This document shows, one piece after another, positions 47,141 to 55,722 of a stretch of 58,154 bases of DNA. The stretch is from Chloroflexota bacterium (GTDB lineage Bacteria; Chloroflexota; Anaerolineae; UBA4142; SHND01), in assembly GCA_029778615.1 (NCBI GenBank), contig JAKOPZ010000042.1, forward strand, positions 1 through 58,154, read 5' to 3'. Below the pieces are notes generated by a model. The model was not told the DNA's origin, ran no database searches, and saw only the letters and a list, made by a program, of their open reading frames with translations. The position numbers were made by a program, and so were the translations under genes. Positions within the stretch are counted from its first letter, which is position 1; the number at the start of each line of letters is the position of its first letter.

Positions 47141-50047
47141 ATGCAAAAAACTTTGACGAACCTTACGCGGGCGGGCATTTTCGAGTACGCCTTGTTTTGG
47201 GTCTGGAACGCGGTGTTTCTCGGTTTTATGCTGCTCGGCTTTGCGCCGCTCTTTTTGCCTGACCTTGTGCTCGCCGCGCAGGCAAACATTATTCCGTTCG
47301 CGCTGGTCGCGACCGCGCTGCTTTTGATTCTCATTCCCATCGCCTGCGTGATTTTGGGTTTCACCGTTTTGCGGCGGCAGCCCCGCGCATTGTTTGCGTT
47401 GGGCTATGCGGTCGAAGGTCCGCTCATGCTGGTTGTGGCGTTTCGTCTTTTTGTCGTGCGCGAAATGACTCCCGTGCTCGCGTTCATTTTCGTCGTCACC
47501 GCGTTGGGCATGCTCGCGTTTGTGTGGCAGCTGCTCGACAAGAAAATTGACGCGCGCGGCGCGCTGCTTGCCCACATCCGCGTCATCGGCTTGACCCTGT
47601 TTGCGCTCATCGCCCTCTATGCGAGCATCTGGCTGGCGTTCTATGCCCTGCCGCTCGGTGTGCTCCTCGTGCGCGGCTTGTTCGAATTTCTCTGGCATCT
47701 CGGCGATTTTTTCAACGGCTTGCTGCTCGCGTTCCGCGAATTTCCGCGCAATTTGGTGTGGATTCCGTTCGCGGTGTTTGGGATGTTGACAATGGTCTTT
47801 AGCGCGACGTTGTTTGTGTTGATGCCCATCGCTGTGCCCCTCCTCGTTCTGCGCGCGTGGTGGCGCGCCATCCGAAATCCTGTGGCGCGTTTTGGCGCGC
47901 CGCGCGTCGCGCTCGTGACCACTGCCATCGCCGCGCTCTGCGCGTTTCTCTTTTTCTTTTTCAACCAACAACCACAGTCTGCCGCCTTTGCCTTGCTCAA
48001 ATCTATTCCCGCCAATGCTTTGCAAGCGCAACAAATCGCCGCGCAAGAAAATACAATTCGCGCGGGTCTTTTGAACGCGTATCTCGCGCCACAGCGCTAC
48101 ATCAGTTCCATGGGCGAAGTGCAGCACATTCGGCAGCTGTACCAAAACGCGTTCAACCTCCCCCAAACCAATTTTGTCGGCGTCGAACGCGCGTACGAAA
48201 CCGTCGCCTCGCCGTTGTTGTATCAACCGAGCGGCGAAGCAGTCCCCAACGCGCGCGCGAACGACGGCGCCTTGTTCCGCGAATCGAATCAAGCGGCGAA
48301 ATTGTACGAAAATTATTTTGACGAAACAATTTACAACGGCGAACGCGAAACGGTGTTGGCGGCGCTCGGCTCGACGTGGGATATTCAGCGCGCGCAGCAA
48401 ATGGTCCAAGATGCCGCCGACCGCGAGGTGCATCTCAACAAACAAGAATTGAACGTGGTCGAACACGGCGATTGGGCGGATTTTGAACTGCACGAAGAAT
48501 ATCAAAATGAAACGGGCGAACGTCAGGAAGTGGTCTATTACATCACCCTGCCCGAATCGGCAGTCATTACCGGCGTGTGGCTCGGCAATTCCGAAAATCG
48601 CGCGGAACGCGCGGTGTATCGCGTCTCGCCGCGCGGCGCCGCACAGCAAGTGTACCGCGAACAACTTGTCCGCAACATTGACCCCGCGCTGGTGGAACAA
48701 ATCGGTCCGCGTCAATATCGCGTGCGCGTTTTCCCCGTCGAACCGCGCACGCTTGGACATCAGAACGAAACGTTTGGCTTTCGCACTGCATTTGTGAATC
48801 CCGGACCGCCGCTGCATTTTTGGATGACGTGGCGTGTGATGGCGGCGGAGAACGCGTGGACGCTGCCGTATCTCGCGGAAAAACGCAATGTGTATTGGGA
48901 TGAAAAAACCGCGCGCACGTTGAATGGAAATGTTTTGGCGGTGAACGCCGACGCGTGGCTGCCCGAGACGCTCCCCGCCGCGAGCGCCATCGCCCGCACA
49001 ACGCATCGTTTTGATTTACCGAATGGCGAATCCATCCTCGCGCAGCCGCTTGATGCGAACACGATTCCCGCATTGCCAGCCAGCGCGCGCCTCGCCGTCA
49101 TCGTGGACCGTTCGCGCAGTATGCAGCCCCGCGCGCAAGACGTCCAAAACGCGCTCGCGCAATTCAAAACGATTTCGGAACGCGGCAATCCGGTGGATGT
49201 TTATCTCACCGCTTCGAAATTTCGCGGCGAACCCGAAACGCGCGTCACGCTCGACACGTTGAATCCCAACGCGCTCACGTACATCGGCGGACAAAATCCT
49301 GCCGAACTCTTACAGCAATTTGGAAATTTGCGCGGCGCGGAAAATTACGATGCGATTTTTGTCTTGACGGATGGGACGGGGTACGCGCTCGGCGCGAACG
49401 ATTCCAAACCCGCGAGTGTGAATGCGGCATTGTGGTTCGTCCATCTCGGCGGCAAGTTTCCGCTCGGTTACGACGATGCAACGCTGCAAGAAATTCAATC
49501 TACGGGCGGCGGCGTGACGGGAAATTTGCAAGACGCGCTGAATCGTTTCGCCGTCGCGCTCGCATTGAAACGCGGTGAACCGATTGCCAATCTGCCGGGC
49601 GATGCCAACGCGGAATATGTGGACAACTATGTCTGGCTCACGCTGCCGACGAACGAGGGACAAACGCGTTTTCCTGAAATCGCGTCCGACGAAAATTTCG
49701 CGCCGTTCGCCGCGCGGCATCTCATTCTCACCAACGTCCAACGCGACCGCGCTTCTCTGCAACAACTCAACACGCTCGACGAACTGCACGCGTTGGCAAA
49801 ACAGTACAGCATTGTTTCGCCGTACTCGTCCATGATTGTTTTGATTAACGAAGCGCAGCAGCAGCGGCTGGACGATTTGGAAAAACAGGGCGACCGTTTT
49901 GCGCGCGAACAAGAACAAGTGGGACAAACGACCTCGCCGTTCGACGTAACCGCCGTGCCGGAACCGCACGAGTACGTGCTGATGGCGGTGGGCGTTCTCT
50001 TGTTTATTTGGTACGCGCGGCGTACGCGGCGCCGGGTGCCGGCATAA
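47141..50047 (+). CDS. Multi-spanning VIT/vWA protein with PEP-CTERM sorting signal
   Basis: 968 residues. GAGGAAAG precedes the ATG. About seven to eight N-terminal helices (14-285), then a stalk, a VIT-like domain (about 430-540: NVVEHGDWADFELHEEYQN, VFPVEPRTLGHQNETF), and a vWA domain (about 648-820) with a complete MIDAS: VIVDRSRSMQ (D-R-S-R-S near 656), and VLTDGTGY. The C-terminus VPEPHEYVLMAVGVLLFIWYARRTRRR (about 939-965) is a textbook PEP-CTERM signal: VPEP, a hydrophobic helix, and Arg residues. PEP-CTERM on a multi-spanning protein is rare and matches the TIGR02921-type family. Metal-dependent ligand binding is inferred for vWA. Confidence 0.87.
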   Translation: MQKTLTNLTRAGIFEYALFWVWNAVFLGFMLLGFAPLFLPDLVLAAQANIIPFALVATALLLILIPIACVILGFTVLRRQPRALFALGYAVEGPLMLVVAFRLFVVREMTPVLAFIFVVTALGMLAFVWQLLDKKIDARGALLAHIRVIGLTLFALIALYASIWLAFYALPLGVLLVRGLFEFLWHLGDFFNGLLLAFREFPRNLVWIPFAVFGMLTMVFSATLFVLMPIAVPLLVLRAWWRAIRNPVARFGAPRVALVTTAIAALCAFLFFFFNQQPQSAAFALLKSIPANALQAQQIAAQENTIRAGLLNAYLAPQRYISSMGEVQHIRQLYQNAFNLPQTNFVGVERAYETVASPLLYQPSGEAVPNARANDGALFRESNQAAKLYENYFDETIYNGERETVLAALGSTWDIQRAQQMVQDAADREVHLNKQELNVVEHGDWADFELHEEYQNETGERQEVVYYITLPESAVITGVWLGNSENRAERAVYRVSPRGAAQQVYREQLVRNIDPALVEQIGPRQYRVRVFPVEPRTLGHQNETFGFRTAFVNPGPPLHFWMTWRVMAAENAWTLPYLAEKRNVYWDEKTARTLNGNVLAVNADAWLPETLPAASAIARTTHRFDLPNGESILAQPLDANTIPALPASARLAVIVDRSRSMQPRAQDVQNALAQFKTISERGNPVDVYLTASKFRGEPETRVTLDTLNPNALTYIGGQNPAELLQQFGNLRGAENYDAIFVLTDGTGYALGANDSKPASVNAALWFVHLGGKFPLGYDDATLQEIQSTGGGVTGNLQDALNRFAVALALKRGEPIANLPGDANAEYVDNYVWLTLPTNEGQTRFPEIASDENFAPFAARHLILTNVQRDRASLQQLNTLDELHALAKQYSIVSPYSSMIVLINEAQQQRLDDLEKQGDRFAREQEQVGQTTSPFDVTAVPEPHEYVLMAVGVLLFIWYARRTRRRVPA

Positions 50048-50089
50048 AAAAAGGACAGACATCTTGGATGTCTGTCTCTTTTTTTTTAT
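50047..50089 (+). terminator. Strong terminator behind the PEP-CTERM gene
   Basis: GACAGACATC (50054-50063) and GATGTCTGTC (50067-50076) around TTG, then a run of about ten T. Confidence 0.9.
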
Positions 50090-50298
50090 TTTCTTTTCGC
50101 TCTGAATGCGCGTTGCCGACCCAAGTTCGCGCGCCGCGCAGGATGTCTGGCTCGACGCCGCTTGACAGCCGAAATACAAACCGGTGAAATGTTCCACATC
50201 CATTTTCCCTCAAATTGACGTAGAATAGTTGCAGCTCCGTTTTGCACGAAGTTCCGCGTGCGCGTCATACGAGACATGACGCGCGCGCGTTTCGATTC

Positions 50299-52551
50299 AT
50301 GCGCGTTCTCCCCACTCCGGAAGCGCGAGTCAGTGAAACGCTGCCTCGTTTGGCTTGGACGTTTCGTTTGCGGGATGTGTTGTTTTGGGCAACGCTTTTG
50401 GCAATGCCGTTGGCTGCACTGCTTGTTTTGGCTTGGGTGCCCGCGTTAAACCTCATTCTGGAAAATCACTGGTTTCATTTCCAAATCGTTTCGTTTGCGA
50501 GTCTCGTTGCGTTTGTTTTGGGCATCACGACGATTGTTTTGCTGCGCGGCGTCAGTGACGTACGCGCGTTTTTTGTGCCGATTGGACTGGGCGCGCTGGC
50601 GGGCGTTTTTATCTTGCATGGTTTGGCAACCCCGGACGTGATGACCATTTCCCACGCGGAACATGCTGTCTCGGTCTCGCTCTTTGCGCGTCCCGACCTC
50701 ACGGTCGCGTGGTCAGCGCCGCTCAGTTTGTTCGCAGCCGCGATTTTTTTCGCGCTAGCAAGTGCGCGTTGGAATGACAAGACCGCGCGTGCGCTGCTGG
50801 CTTGGCGACGCGTGTGGTTGTTTCTGTTTGCGTTGGGCTATCTCGCATACGTTGTGAGCGCGGTCACGTTTCCCTTGCCTCTGGAGCGCCTCGCGCAGCT
50901 CTCGCCCACCTCGCGCTATGTTCTTGCTTTGGGCACGGGAATTTTGTATCTCGGCGCGGCATGGAATTTTTGGCAAGCGTTTCAAAGCAAGCGACAGCGA
51001 CTCGACGCCGCGCTGGCTATCGCTGCCGTACTGTTGTGCGAAGCATTACCGCCGTTGGTTTTACTGCCGACGTGGAGCATCGGATGGTGGCTCTATCATG
51101 TGTGGATGCTGCTCGCGTTTTGCATCGCGCTCGGCGCGGTGGTGCTCGAGTACGAACGCGCGCGCCATTTTGAATTGACCACGTACTTTACCGCCGTCAG
51201 CATCATTGTCACCGTACTGCTCGCGCTGCTGGCGGGCGAATTGTTTACGCGTCTGTTTGCCGAATTGGTCCCCGCGAACGCGCTCAACAATTTGCGGTGG
51301 GGCGGGGCGCTCATTTTTCTTTCGCTCGCGGCGTTGATGTTTGGCGCATTGTGGCTCGTAGTACGGCGCGGCGATACGCTGCTGCGCTCCAACAGCAATC
51401 GTTTGCAGCAGCAGCAAGCCGCGCTCGAACGCGGACGGCTCGCCGAAACGCTGGTGCCGATTGGGGTGGCGATGGGCAAATCGCTCGACGTGGACCGCGT
51501 GCTCGATTTGATTTGCCGCGAAAGCCATGCCTTGTTCCAGGTGGACACGACGTTGATTTGGTACCGTCAAGACGACGAATTGATTGCGCGCGCGGCATAT
51601 GGACACAACAGCGCGGCGTTTTTGGAAATGCGTCAACCGCTATATCACAATCCCCTGCTCGGCGCGCGCGTGGTACGCGAACAGCGTCCCATTTACGTTA
51701 ACTATGCGCCGCAGAGCAGCAACGTCAGTCAACCCATCGTGCAGAATTTTGGCATTCAATCTGTTTTGGGCGTGCCGCTCTTTAGCGAAAAGCAAGTTGT
51801 CGGCGCGCTGGTCTTGTTGGATTTGAACAACGCGGAACGTTTCGGCGCGTTGGATTTGGATGTGGCGCAATTGTTCGCGCAGCAAGCGGCGCAAGCGTTG
51901 ACCAACGCGCGGTTGTACGAAAAGATTCAACATCAAACGCGCGCGCTCACTCAAGCGCTCGGCGAAATTCGCTCCAGTTACAATCAAACCTTGGGCGCGC
52001 TGTCCGCCGCCCTTGACGCGCGCGACCGCGAAACCGAAGGGCACTCGCGGCGCGTCACCGCGTATGCGCTGCTGCTCGCCGACGCGCTGCAGATTCACGA
52101 CGACGCGACGCGCCAAGCCATCGAGTGGGGCGCACTGTTACATGATGTCGGAAAAATTGGCGTGCCCGATGCGATTTTGCACAAGCCCGACCATTTGACG
52201 CAAGCGGAATGGGTCTTGATGCGCCAGCATCCCGAAATCGGTTTTCAGATTCTGCAAGGCATTCCTTTTTTGGAACCTGCGTTCGCGATTGTGCGGCATC
52301 ATCACGAGCGTTGGGACGGCGCGGGCTATCCGTTTGGTTTGCGCGAAACAGAAATTCCACTGCCCGCGCGTATTTTTGCGATTGCCGATACACTGGATGC
52401 AATGACGACGAATCGTCCGTATCGTGCGGCGTTACCGTTTGAAACGGCGTATCAAGAAATTGTTGCCCTGCGCGGAGTCCAGTTTGACCCGCACGTGGCA
52501 GATGCCTTTGCAACCATTTCGCACGCTCAATGGCGTGAGGCGGCAAAATAA
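50299..52551 (+). CDS. Membrane GAF/HD-GYP protein (c-di-GMP phosphodiesterase type)
   Basis: 750 residues from the ATG at 50299; a TTG at 50242 is possible. About ten helices (20-360), a GAF domain (about 395-545: LDLICRESHALFQVDTTLIWYRQDDELIA), a linker helix, then HD-GYP (about 565-745): HSRRVTAYALLLADAL (His near 582), LLHDVGKIGVPDAIL (HD near 614) and HHHERWDGAGYPFGL (GYP near 675), IADTLDAMTTNRPYR. All metal and GYP residues are intact, so activity towards c-di-GMP (or related dinucleotide) is likely. It presumably senses a membrane or cytoplasmic ligand. The SDR gene follows after one base. Confidence 0.9.
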   Translation: MRVLPTPEARVSETLPRLAWTFRLRDVLFWATLLAMPLAALLVLAWVPALNLILENHWFHFQIVSFASLVAFVLGITTIVLLRGVSDVRAFFVPIGLGALAGVFILHGLATPDVMTISHAEHAVSVSLFARPDLTVAWSAPLSLFAAAIFFALASARWNDKTARALLAWRRVWLFLFALGYLAYVVSAVTFPLPLERLAQLSPTSRYVLALGTGILYLGAAWNFWQAFQSKRQRLDAALAIAAVLLCEALPPLVLLPTWSIGWWLYHVWMLLAFCIALGAVVLEYERARHFELTTYFTAVSIIVTVLLALLAGELFTRLFAELVPANALNNLRWGGALIFLSLAALMFGALWLVVRRGDTLLRSNSNRLQQQQAALERGRLAETLVPIGVAMGKSLDVDRVLDLICRESHALFQVDTTLIWYRQDDELIARAAYGHNSAAFLEMRQPLYHNPLLGARVVREQRPIYVNYAPQSSNVSQPIVQNFGIQSVLGVPLFSEKQVVGALVLLDLNNAERFGALDLDVAQLFAQQAAQALTNARLYEKIQHQTRALTQALGEIRSSYNQTLGALSAALDARDRETEGHSRRVTAYALLLADALQIHDDATRQAIEWGALLHDVGKIGVPDAILHKPDHLTQAEWVLMRQHPEIGFQILQGIPFLEPAFAIVRHHHERWDGAGYPFGLRETEIPLPARIFAIADTLDAMTTNRPYRAALPFETAYQEIVALRGVQFDPHVADAFATISHAQWREAAK

Positions 52552-52552
52552 A

Positions 52553-53374
52553 TTGACAGCTCTAAAAACAATTCTCATCACCGGCGCCACAGACGGCATC
52601 GGCAAACAGTCCGCGCTCGAACTCGTGCAGCAAGGACATTACGTTATCGTGCATGGGCGCAGCGAGACGCGCGCCAAAGATGTCGTCAGTGAAATTCAAC
52701 GCGCCAGCAACAATTCCAAGGTCGAATACGTGCTTGCCGATTTCGCGTCGCTCGACGCGGTACGAAAACTCGCGCACAACGTCCAAGAAAATTTTCCGCG
52801 CCTCGATATTCTCATCAACAACGCGGGCGTCTTTATGCCAACGCGCACGCTCACGCGCGACGGCTTCGAGACCACGTTTCAAGTGAATCATCTCGCGCAT
52901 TTTTTGTTGACGAATCTCTTGCTCGAAAAAATAAAATCCTCCGCGCCCGCGCGCATCATTCACGTCAGTTCCGGTACACATCGCGGCGGCAAAATCGAGT
53001 GGGACAATTTGCAGGGGGAAAAACATTACAGCGGCTATGACGCGTATTCCAATTCCAAATTGGCAAACGTGCTGTTTGCGTACGCACTCGCGGAAAAATT
53101 ACATGATGTGCGTGTGACATCGAACGCGCTGCACCCCGGAGTCATCGCGACAAAATTGTTACACAATGGCTGGGGCGGGGGCGGCGGCAAGGATTTGGCG
53201 CGCGGCGCGGAAACAATCGTGTACTGTGCCACCGCGCCCGAATTGGAAAATGTGACGGGACGCTATTTCGACAATCGCCGCGCAAGCGCGTCGTCCGCCG
53301 CGTCGCATGACGAACCATTGCAGCGCGAATTTTGGGATGTGAGCGCGCGGCTCGTGGGTTTGAACAAAGCATGA
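52553..53374 (+). CDS. Short-chain dehydrogenase/reductase
   Basis: 273 residues from a TTG at 52553, one base after the HD-GYP stop, with GTGAGG about 9 bases upstream. The NAD(P) site is TGATDGIG (Thr10-Gly17), the active site is Tyr165-Ser-Asn-Ser-Lys169 with Ser139/140, and NNAGV is at 89-93. It closely resembles retinol dehydrogenase/WW-domain oxidoreductase-like SDRs (FETTFQVNHLAHFLLTNLL, PGVIATKLLHNGWGGGG). Substrate unknown. It is probably co-transcribed with the HD-GYP gene, without an obvious functional link. Confidence 0.87.
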   Translation: MTALKTILITGATDGIGKQSALELVQQGHYVIVHGRSETRAKDVVSEIQRASNNSKVEYVLADFASLDAVRKLAHNVQENFPRLDILINNAGVFMPTRTLTRDGFETTFQVNHLAHFLLTNLLLEKIKSSAPARIIHVSSGTHRGGKIEWDNLQGEKHYSGYDAYSNSKLANVLFAYALAEKLHDVRVTSNALHPGVIATKLLHNGWGGGGGKDLARGAETIVYCATAPELENVTGRYFDNRRASASSAASHDEPLQREFWDVSARLVGLNKA

Positions 53375-53520
53375 CGCGTCGCGTCAAAACGAAATTGGAA
53401 TTGAATTTTGACCGACTCTTTACTCAAACTGTCATACAATCCGCAGTACGTTTCCAAAAATAAGGGAGTTCGCCATTCGTCGCTTTGCGGCGCACCCGCA
53501 GCGCATGAAAATGGATGGCG

Positions 53521-53588
53521 CGTAGTAACGTGCGATGAACGACATCGCCTCAATCGTTTCCCCAGGCGGACGAATGAATTCGTCACTA
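53521..53588. repeat. Imperfect inverted-repeat element
   Basis: GTAGTAACGTGCGATGAACGACATCGCCT faces AGGCGGACGAATGAATTCGTCACTAC across a short centre, with about two thirds of positions pairing. It lies in the 239-base gap between the SDR and the LiaF-like gene. Confidence 0.5.
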
Positions 53589-53613
53589 CAAAACATTTTC
53601 AAGGGAGGTCAGC

Positions 53614-54408
53614 ATGTCATGGCGCGTATTTTGGGCAATTGTTTTGATTATCATGGGCGTTTTGTTTTTGTTGGGCAATTTCGGCATTCTGCCGGGCAAC
53701 GCGTGGAATTATTTTTTCCCGGTACTGCTCGTCCTCATTGGCGCGCTGCTGCTCATCGGTTGGCGCGGCGGGACCCGGACCGTGGAAATCGTAAATGATT
53801 CCGCGCCGCTTGACGGCGCGACGCGGGCAGCCATCAATTTGAAACACGGCGCGGGACGTTTGCAAGTGAGCGCGGGGAAAGATACGGCGCTGTTGTTTTC
53901 GGGCGGGTTCGGAGGCGGCGTTACAAAAAAGATTTCTCGTACAAACGGCACCGCATTTGTGGAATTGAAATCACCCGACGCGATGTGGGAGAATATGCAA
54001 TTCCTGAATCCGCGCGGACTCGAATGGAATGTGCTGCTGAATCCGAACGTTCCCACCGCGCTCAAATACGAAGGCGGCGCGGCGGAAACGAAAATGGATT
54101 TGTCGAATATTCAACTCACCGAATTGGAAATTAACACGGGCGCAAGTTCGACAGATGTTGTCTTGCCGCCGCCAAAAGGAACGATGCGCGTGGTGGTGCA
54201 TTCCGGCGCGGCATCGGTGAAACTGCGCGTGCCGCCCAACATTCCCGCGACGATTCGCGGCACAATGGGACTGGGCGCGATTGACGCGGATTTGACGCGC
54301 TTTCCCGACAGAGGGTTCGGCGTACGGCAGTCGGACAATTACGCCGAAGCACCAGACAAAATCGAAATGACGGTTGAGGGGGGGGTGGGTTCGGTCGAGA
54401 TTCGATAG
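53614..54408 (+). CDS. LiaF-like membrane protein (DUF5668 + adhesin-like beta domain)
   Basis: 264 residues. GGGAGG lies 5 bases before the ATG. Two helices make up the N-terminal part (ALLLI..., 6-50: FWAIVLIIMGVLFLLGNFGI, WNYFFPVLLVLIGALLLIGW), as in LiaF/DUF5668 proteins. Residues 65-264 form a repeating beta structure (LKHGAGRLQVSAG, NTGASSTDVVLPPPKGTMRVVVHSGAASVKLRVP, GLGAIDADLTRFPDRGF), like LiaF C-terminal/DUF4097 domains. LiaF inhibits envelope-stress kinases; here no kinase pair is adjacent, the nearest being at 56421. A G8 tract (54378-54385) lies near the end of the coding region. Confidence 0.8.
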   Translation: MSWRVFWAIVLIIMGVLFLLGNFGILPGNAWNYFFPVLLVLIGALLLIGWRGGTRTVEIVNDSAPLDGATRAAINLKHGAGRLQVSAGKDTALLFSGGFGGGVTKKISRTNGTAFVELKSPDAMWENMQFLNPRGLEWNVLLNPNVPTALKYEGGAAETKMDLSNIQLTELEINTGASSTDVVLPPPKGTMRVVVHSGAASVKLRVPPNIPATIRGTMGLGAIDADLTRFPDRGFGVRQSDNYAEAPDKIEMTVEGGVGSVEIR

Positions 54409-54428
54409 CCGATTGCCAACGGATTCGG

Positions 54429-54466
54429 CAAGCGGATACGGGATTTCTCGTATCCGCTTTTTTTTC
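54429..54466 (+). terminator. Terminator behind the LiaF-like gene
   Basis: AAGCGGATACG (54430-54440) and CGTATCCGCTT (54449-54459) around GGATTTCT, then a T run. Confidence 0.88.
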
Positions 54467-54558
54467 GCCGCTGACTTCCCGCGCAAATGGGAGTGCGCCC
54501 CCATGACAACGGGAAGGCGGGCGTGGCATACTCTTTTCACACCCCAAAAGGAGCTGCC

Positions 54559-54966
54559 ATGAAAAAATATTTCATCATCGCTTTTCTCTCAACCGCGTTC
54601 GTTGCAAGTATCGCCGCGTGTGGGACGCCCTCTCCCCAAGTAAATTTCACGGCGCCGCAAAACAACGCGACGGTGTCCAATCCCGTTCAAGTGAAATGGG
54701 CGGCGCAAAATTTTCGCGTGGAACCTGCCGGCGCCGTCAACGCGGGCGCGGGACATTTGCACGTGATGATTGATACGCCGTGTGTCGCGGCGGGACAAGT
54801 TGTGCCGAATGATGACACGCACAAACATTTCGGCAAGGCACAGATGGAAACCGAACTGACGCTCACGCCGGGCAAACATACGTTGTGTTTGCAGGCGGCG
54901 GATGGCGCGCACGTCGCCCTGTCGGGCGCGGGCATGACGCAGCAAATTTCGATTACGGTTCAATAA
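54559..54966 (+). CDS. DUF4399 domain lipoprotein
   Basis: 135 residues from the ATG behind AAAGGAG. The lipobox ends in Cys21 (SIAAC). The mature part is DUF4399-like: NFTAPQNNATVSNPVQVKWAAQNFRVEPAGAVNAGAGHLHVMID and the paired DDTHKHFGKAQMETELTLTPGKHTLCLQ. DUF4399 is found in periplasmic proteins of unknown role; the conserved His residues (GHLHV, THKHFG) may bind metal. Anchored to the outer face of the membrane. Confidence 0.83.
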   Translation: MKKYFIIAFLSTAFVASIAACGTPSPQVNFTAPQNNATVSNPVQVKWAAQNFRVEPAGAVNAGAGHLHVMIDTPCVAAGQVVPNDDTHKHFGKAQMETELTLTPGKHTLCLQAADGAHVALSGAGMTQQISITVQ

Positions 54967-54975
54967 ACTTTGTAA

Positions 54976-55030
54976 GGAACGTTCGCCGTAACGTTCTCTG
55001 CGCGCGAGGGAACGAAACGGCGTTCGTTCC
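54976..55030. repeat. GGAACG inverted repeat (related to 1-66)
   Basis: GGAACGTTCGCC (54976-54987) faces GGCGTTCGTTCC (55019-55030) with two mismatches, with a second AACGTT and GGGAACG inside. It is of the same style as the 1-66 palindromes, 24 bases before the next gene. Confidence 0.5.
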
Positions 55031-55054
55031 ATACATCTCAAAAGGAGCATCAAC

Positions 55055-55636
55055 ATGAACACTACTCTCACGCAAAACAAAACCACTTCCATTGCCTGGC
55101 TGGCGGCGTGGACCATTGCATCCGCAAGTGGAGTTATCGTCAGCATGGTCGGCGTCTTGCCGTTGATGTGGACGTATGGGGAAGGGGTTGAACGCGCGTT
55201 GGGGCAATGGCTCGCGCAAATCATTGGCGGCATCGTCTTGGGGTTGGGCATCGGCACGGCAGTCGGCATCGCGCAATGGCTTGTGCTGCGCGGGCGTTCG
55301 GCTGACGCAACGCGCTGGCTCGTCGGCAGCATTCTCGGCGGTGTGATCGCGGGCATCGTCGGGATTTTGATTAGTGTTTTCAATGAGCAAGGCGAGAATA
55401 TGCCTGTCATGCTGCTTGCGTTCGCGACACTCGGCGGGATTCTCGGACTGGGACAATTCCTCGCGGCGCGTTCGATTGCGCGCAGTCCGTTATGGATTGT
55501 TGCAAACACGGTAGGAATTGTTGCCGCATGGTTCATTGCCTCTATCGAATCAGCCCAACCTGCCAGCGTTGTTGTCGGTGCACTTGTATTCGGGGTCGTG
55601 ACGGCGGCTGCGTTGTGGTGGTCTGCGAAACAATGA
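55055..55636 (+). CDS. Membrane protein of unknown function
   Basis: 193 residues. AAAGGAG lies 8 bases before the ATG. Five to six hydrophobic segments rich in Gly and Ala (IIGGIVLGLGIGTAVGIAQWLVL, GGVIAGIVGILIS, LAFATLGGILGLGQFLAA, IVANTVGIVAAWFIA, VGALVFGVVTAAALWW). No known family was recognised; the pattern resembles glycine-zipper membrane proteins. Its stop overlaps the start of the 29-codon lipoprotein ORF by 4 bases. Confidence 0.72.
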   Translation: MNTTLTQNKTTSIAWLAAWTIASASGVIVSMVGVLPLMWTYGEGVERALGQWLAQIIGGIVLGLGIGTAVGIAQWLVLRGRSADATRWLVGSILGGVIAGIVGILISVFNEQGENMPVMLLAFATLGGILGLGQFLAARSIARSPLWIVANTVGIVAAWFIASIESAQPASVVVGALVFGVVTAAALWWSAKQ

Positions 55637-55722
55637 AACGATTTGTGTTTGTCGCGCTGCTCATTGTGATTGGCTGTGGCACTGCGCCGCAGCCAACGCT
55701 CCATTTCAACCGATTCAAATGA
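55633..55722 (+). CDS. 29-residue putative lipoprotein (small ORF)
   Basis: ATG at 55633 and TGA at 55720, encoding MKRFVFVALLIVIGC then a 14-residue tail. Residues 3-14 are hydrophobic and Cys15 completes a lipobox (VIGC). Both ends show ATGA overlaps with neighbours, the classic coupling pattern, so it is probably translated. It may be a real microlipoprotein, or the 5' remnant of a larger lipoprotein gene. Confidence 0.55.
   Translation: MKRFVFVALLIVIGCGTAPQPTLHFNRFK

Noticed and set aside
47078-49006. 642-codon minus-strand frame opposite the PEP-CTERM gene
   Set aside because: It is Arg/His-rich, has no family motifs and is fully antisense to a gene with clear domains; a GC-rich shadow.
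50242-50298. TTG start of the HD-GYP gene
   Set aside because: No RBS, and the extra residues are basic and not membrane-like; ATG at 50299 preferred, though not certain.
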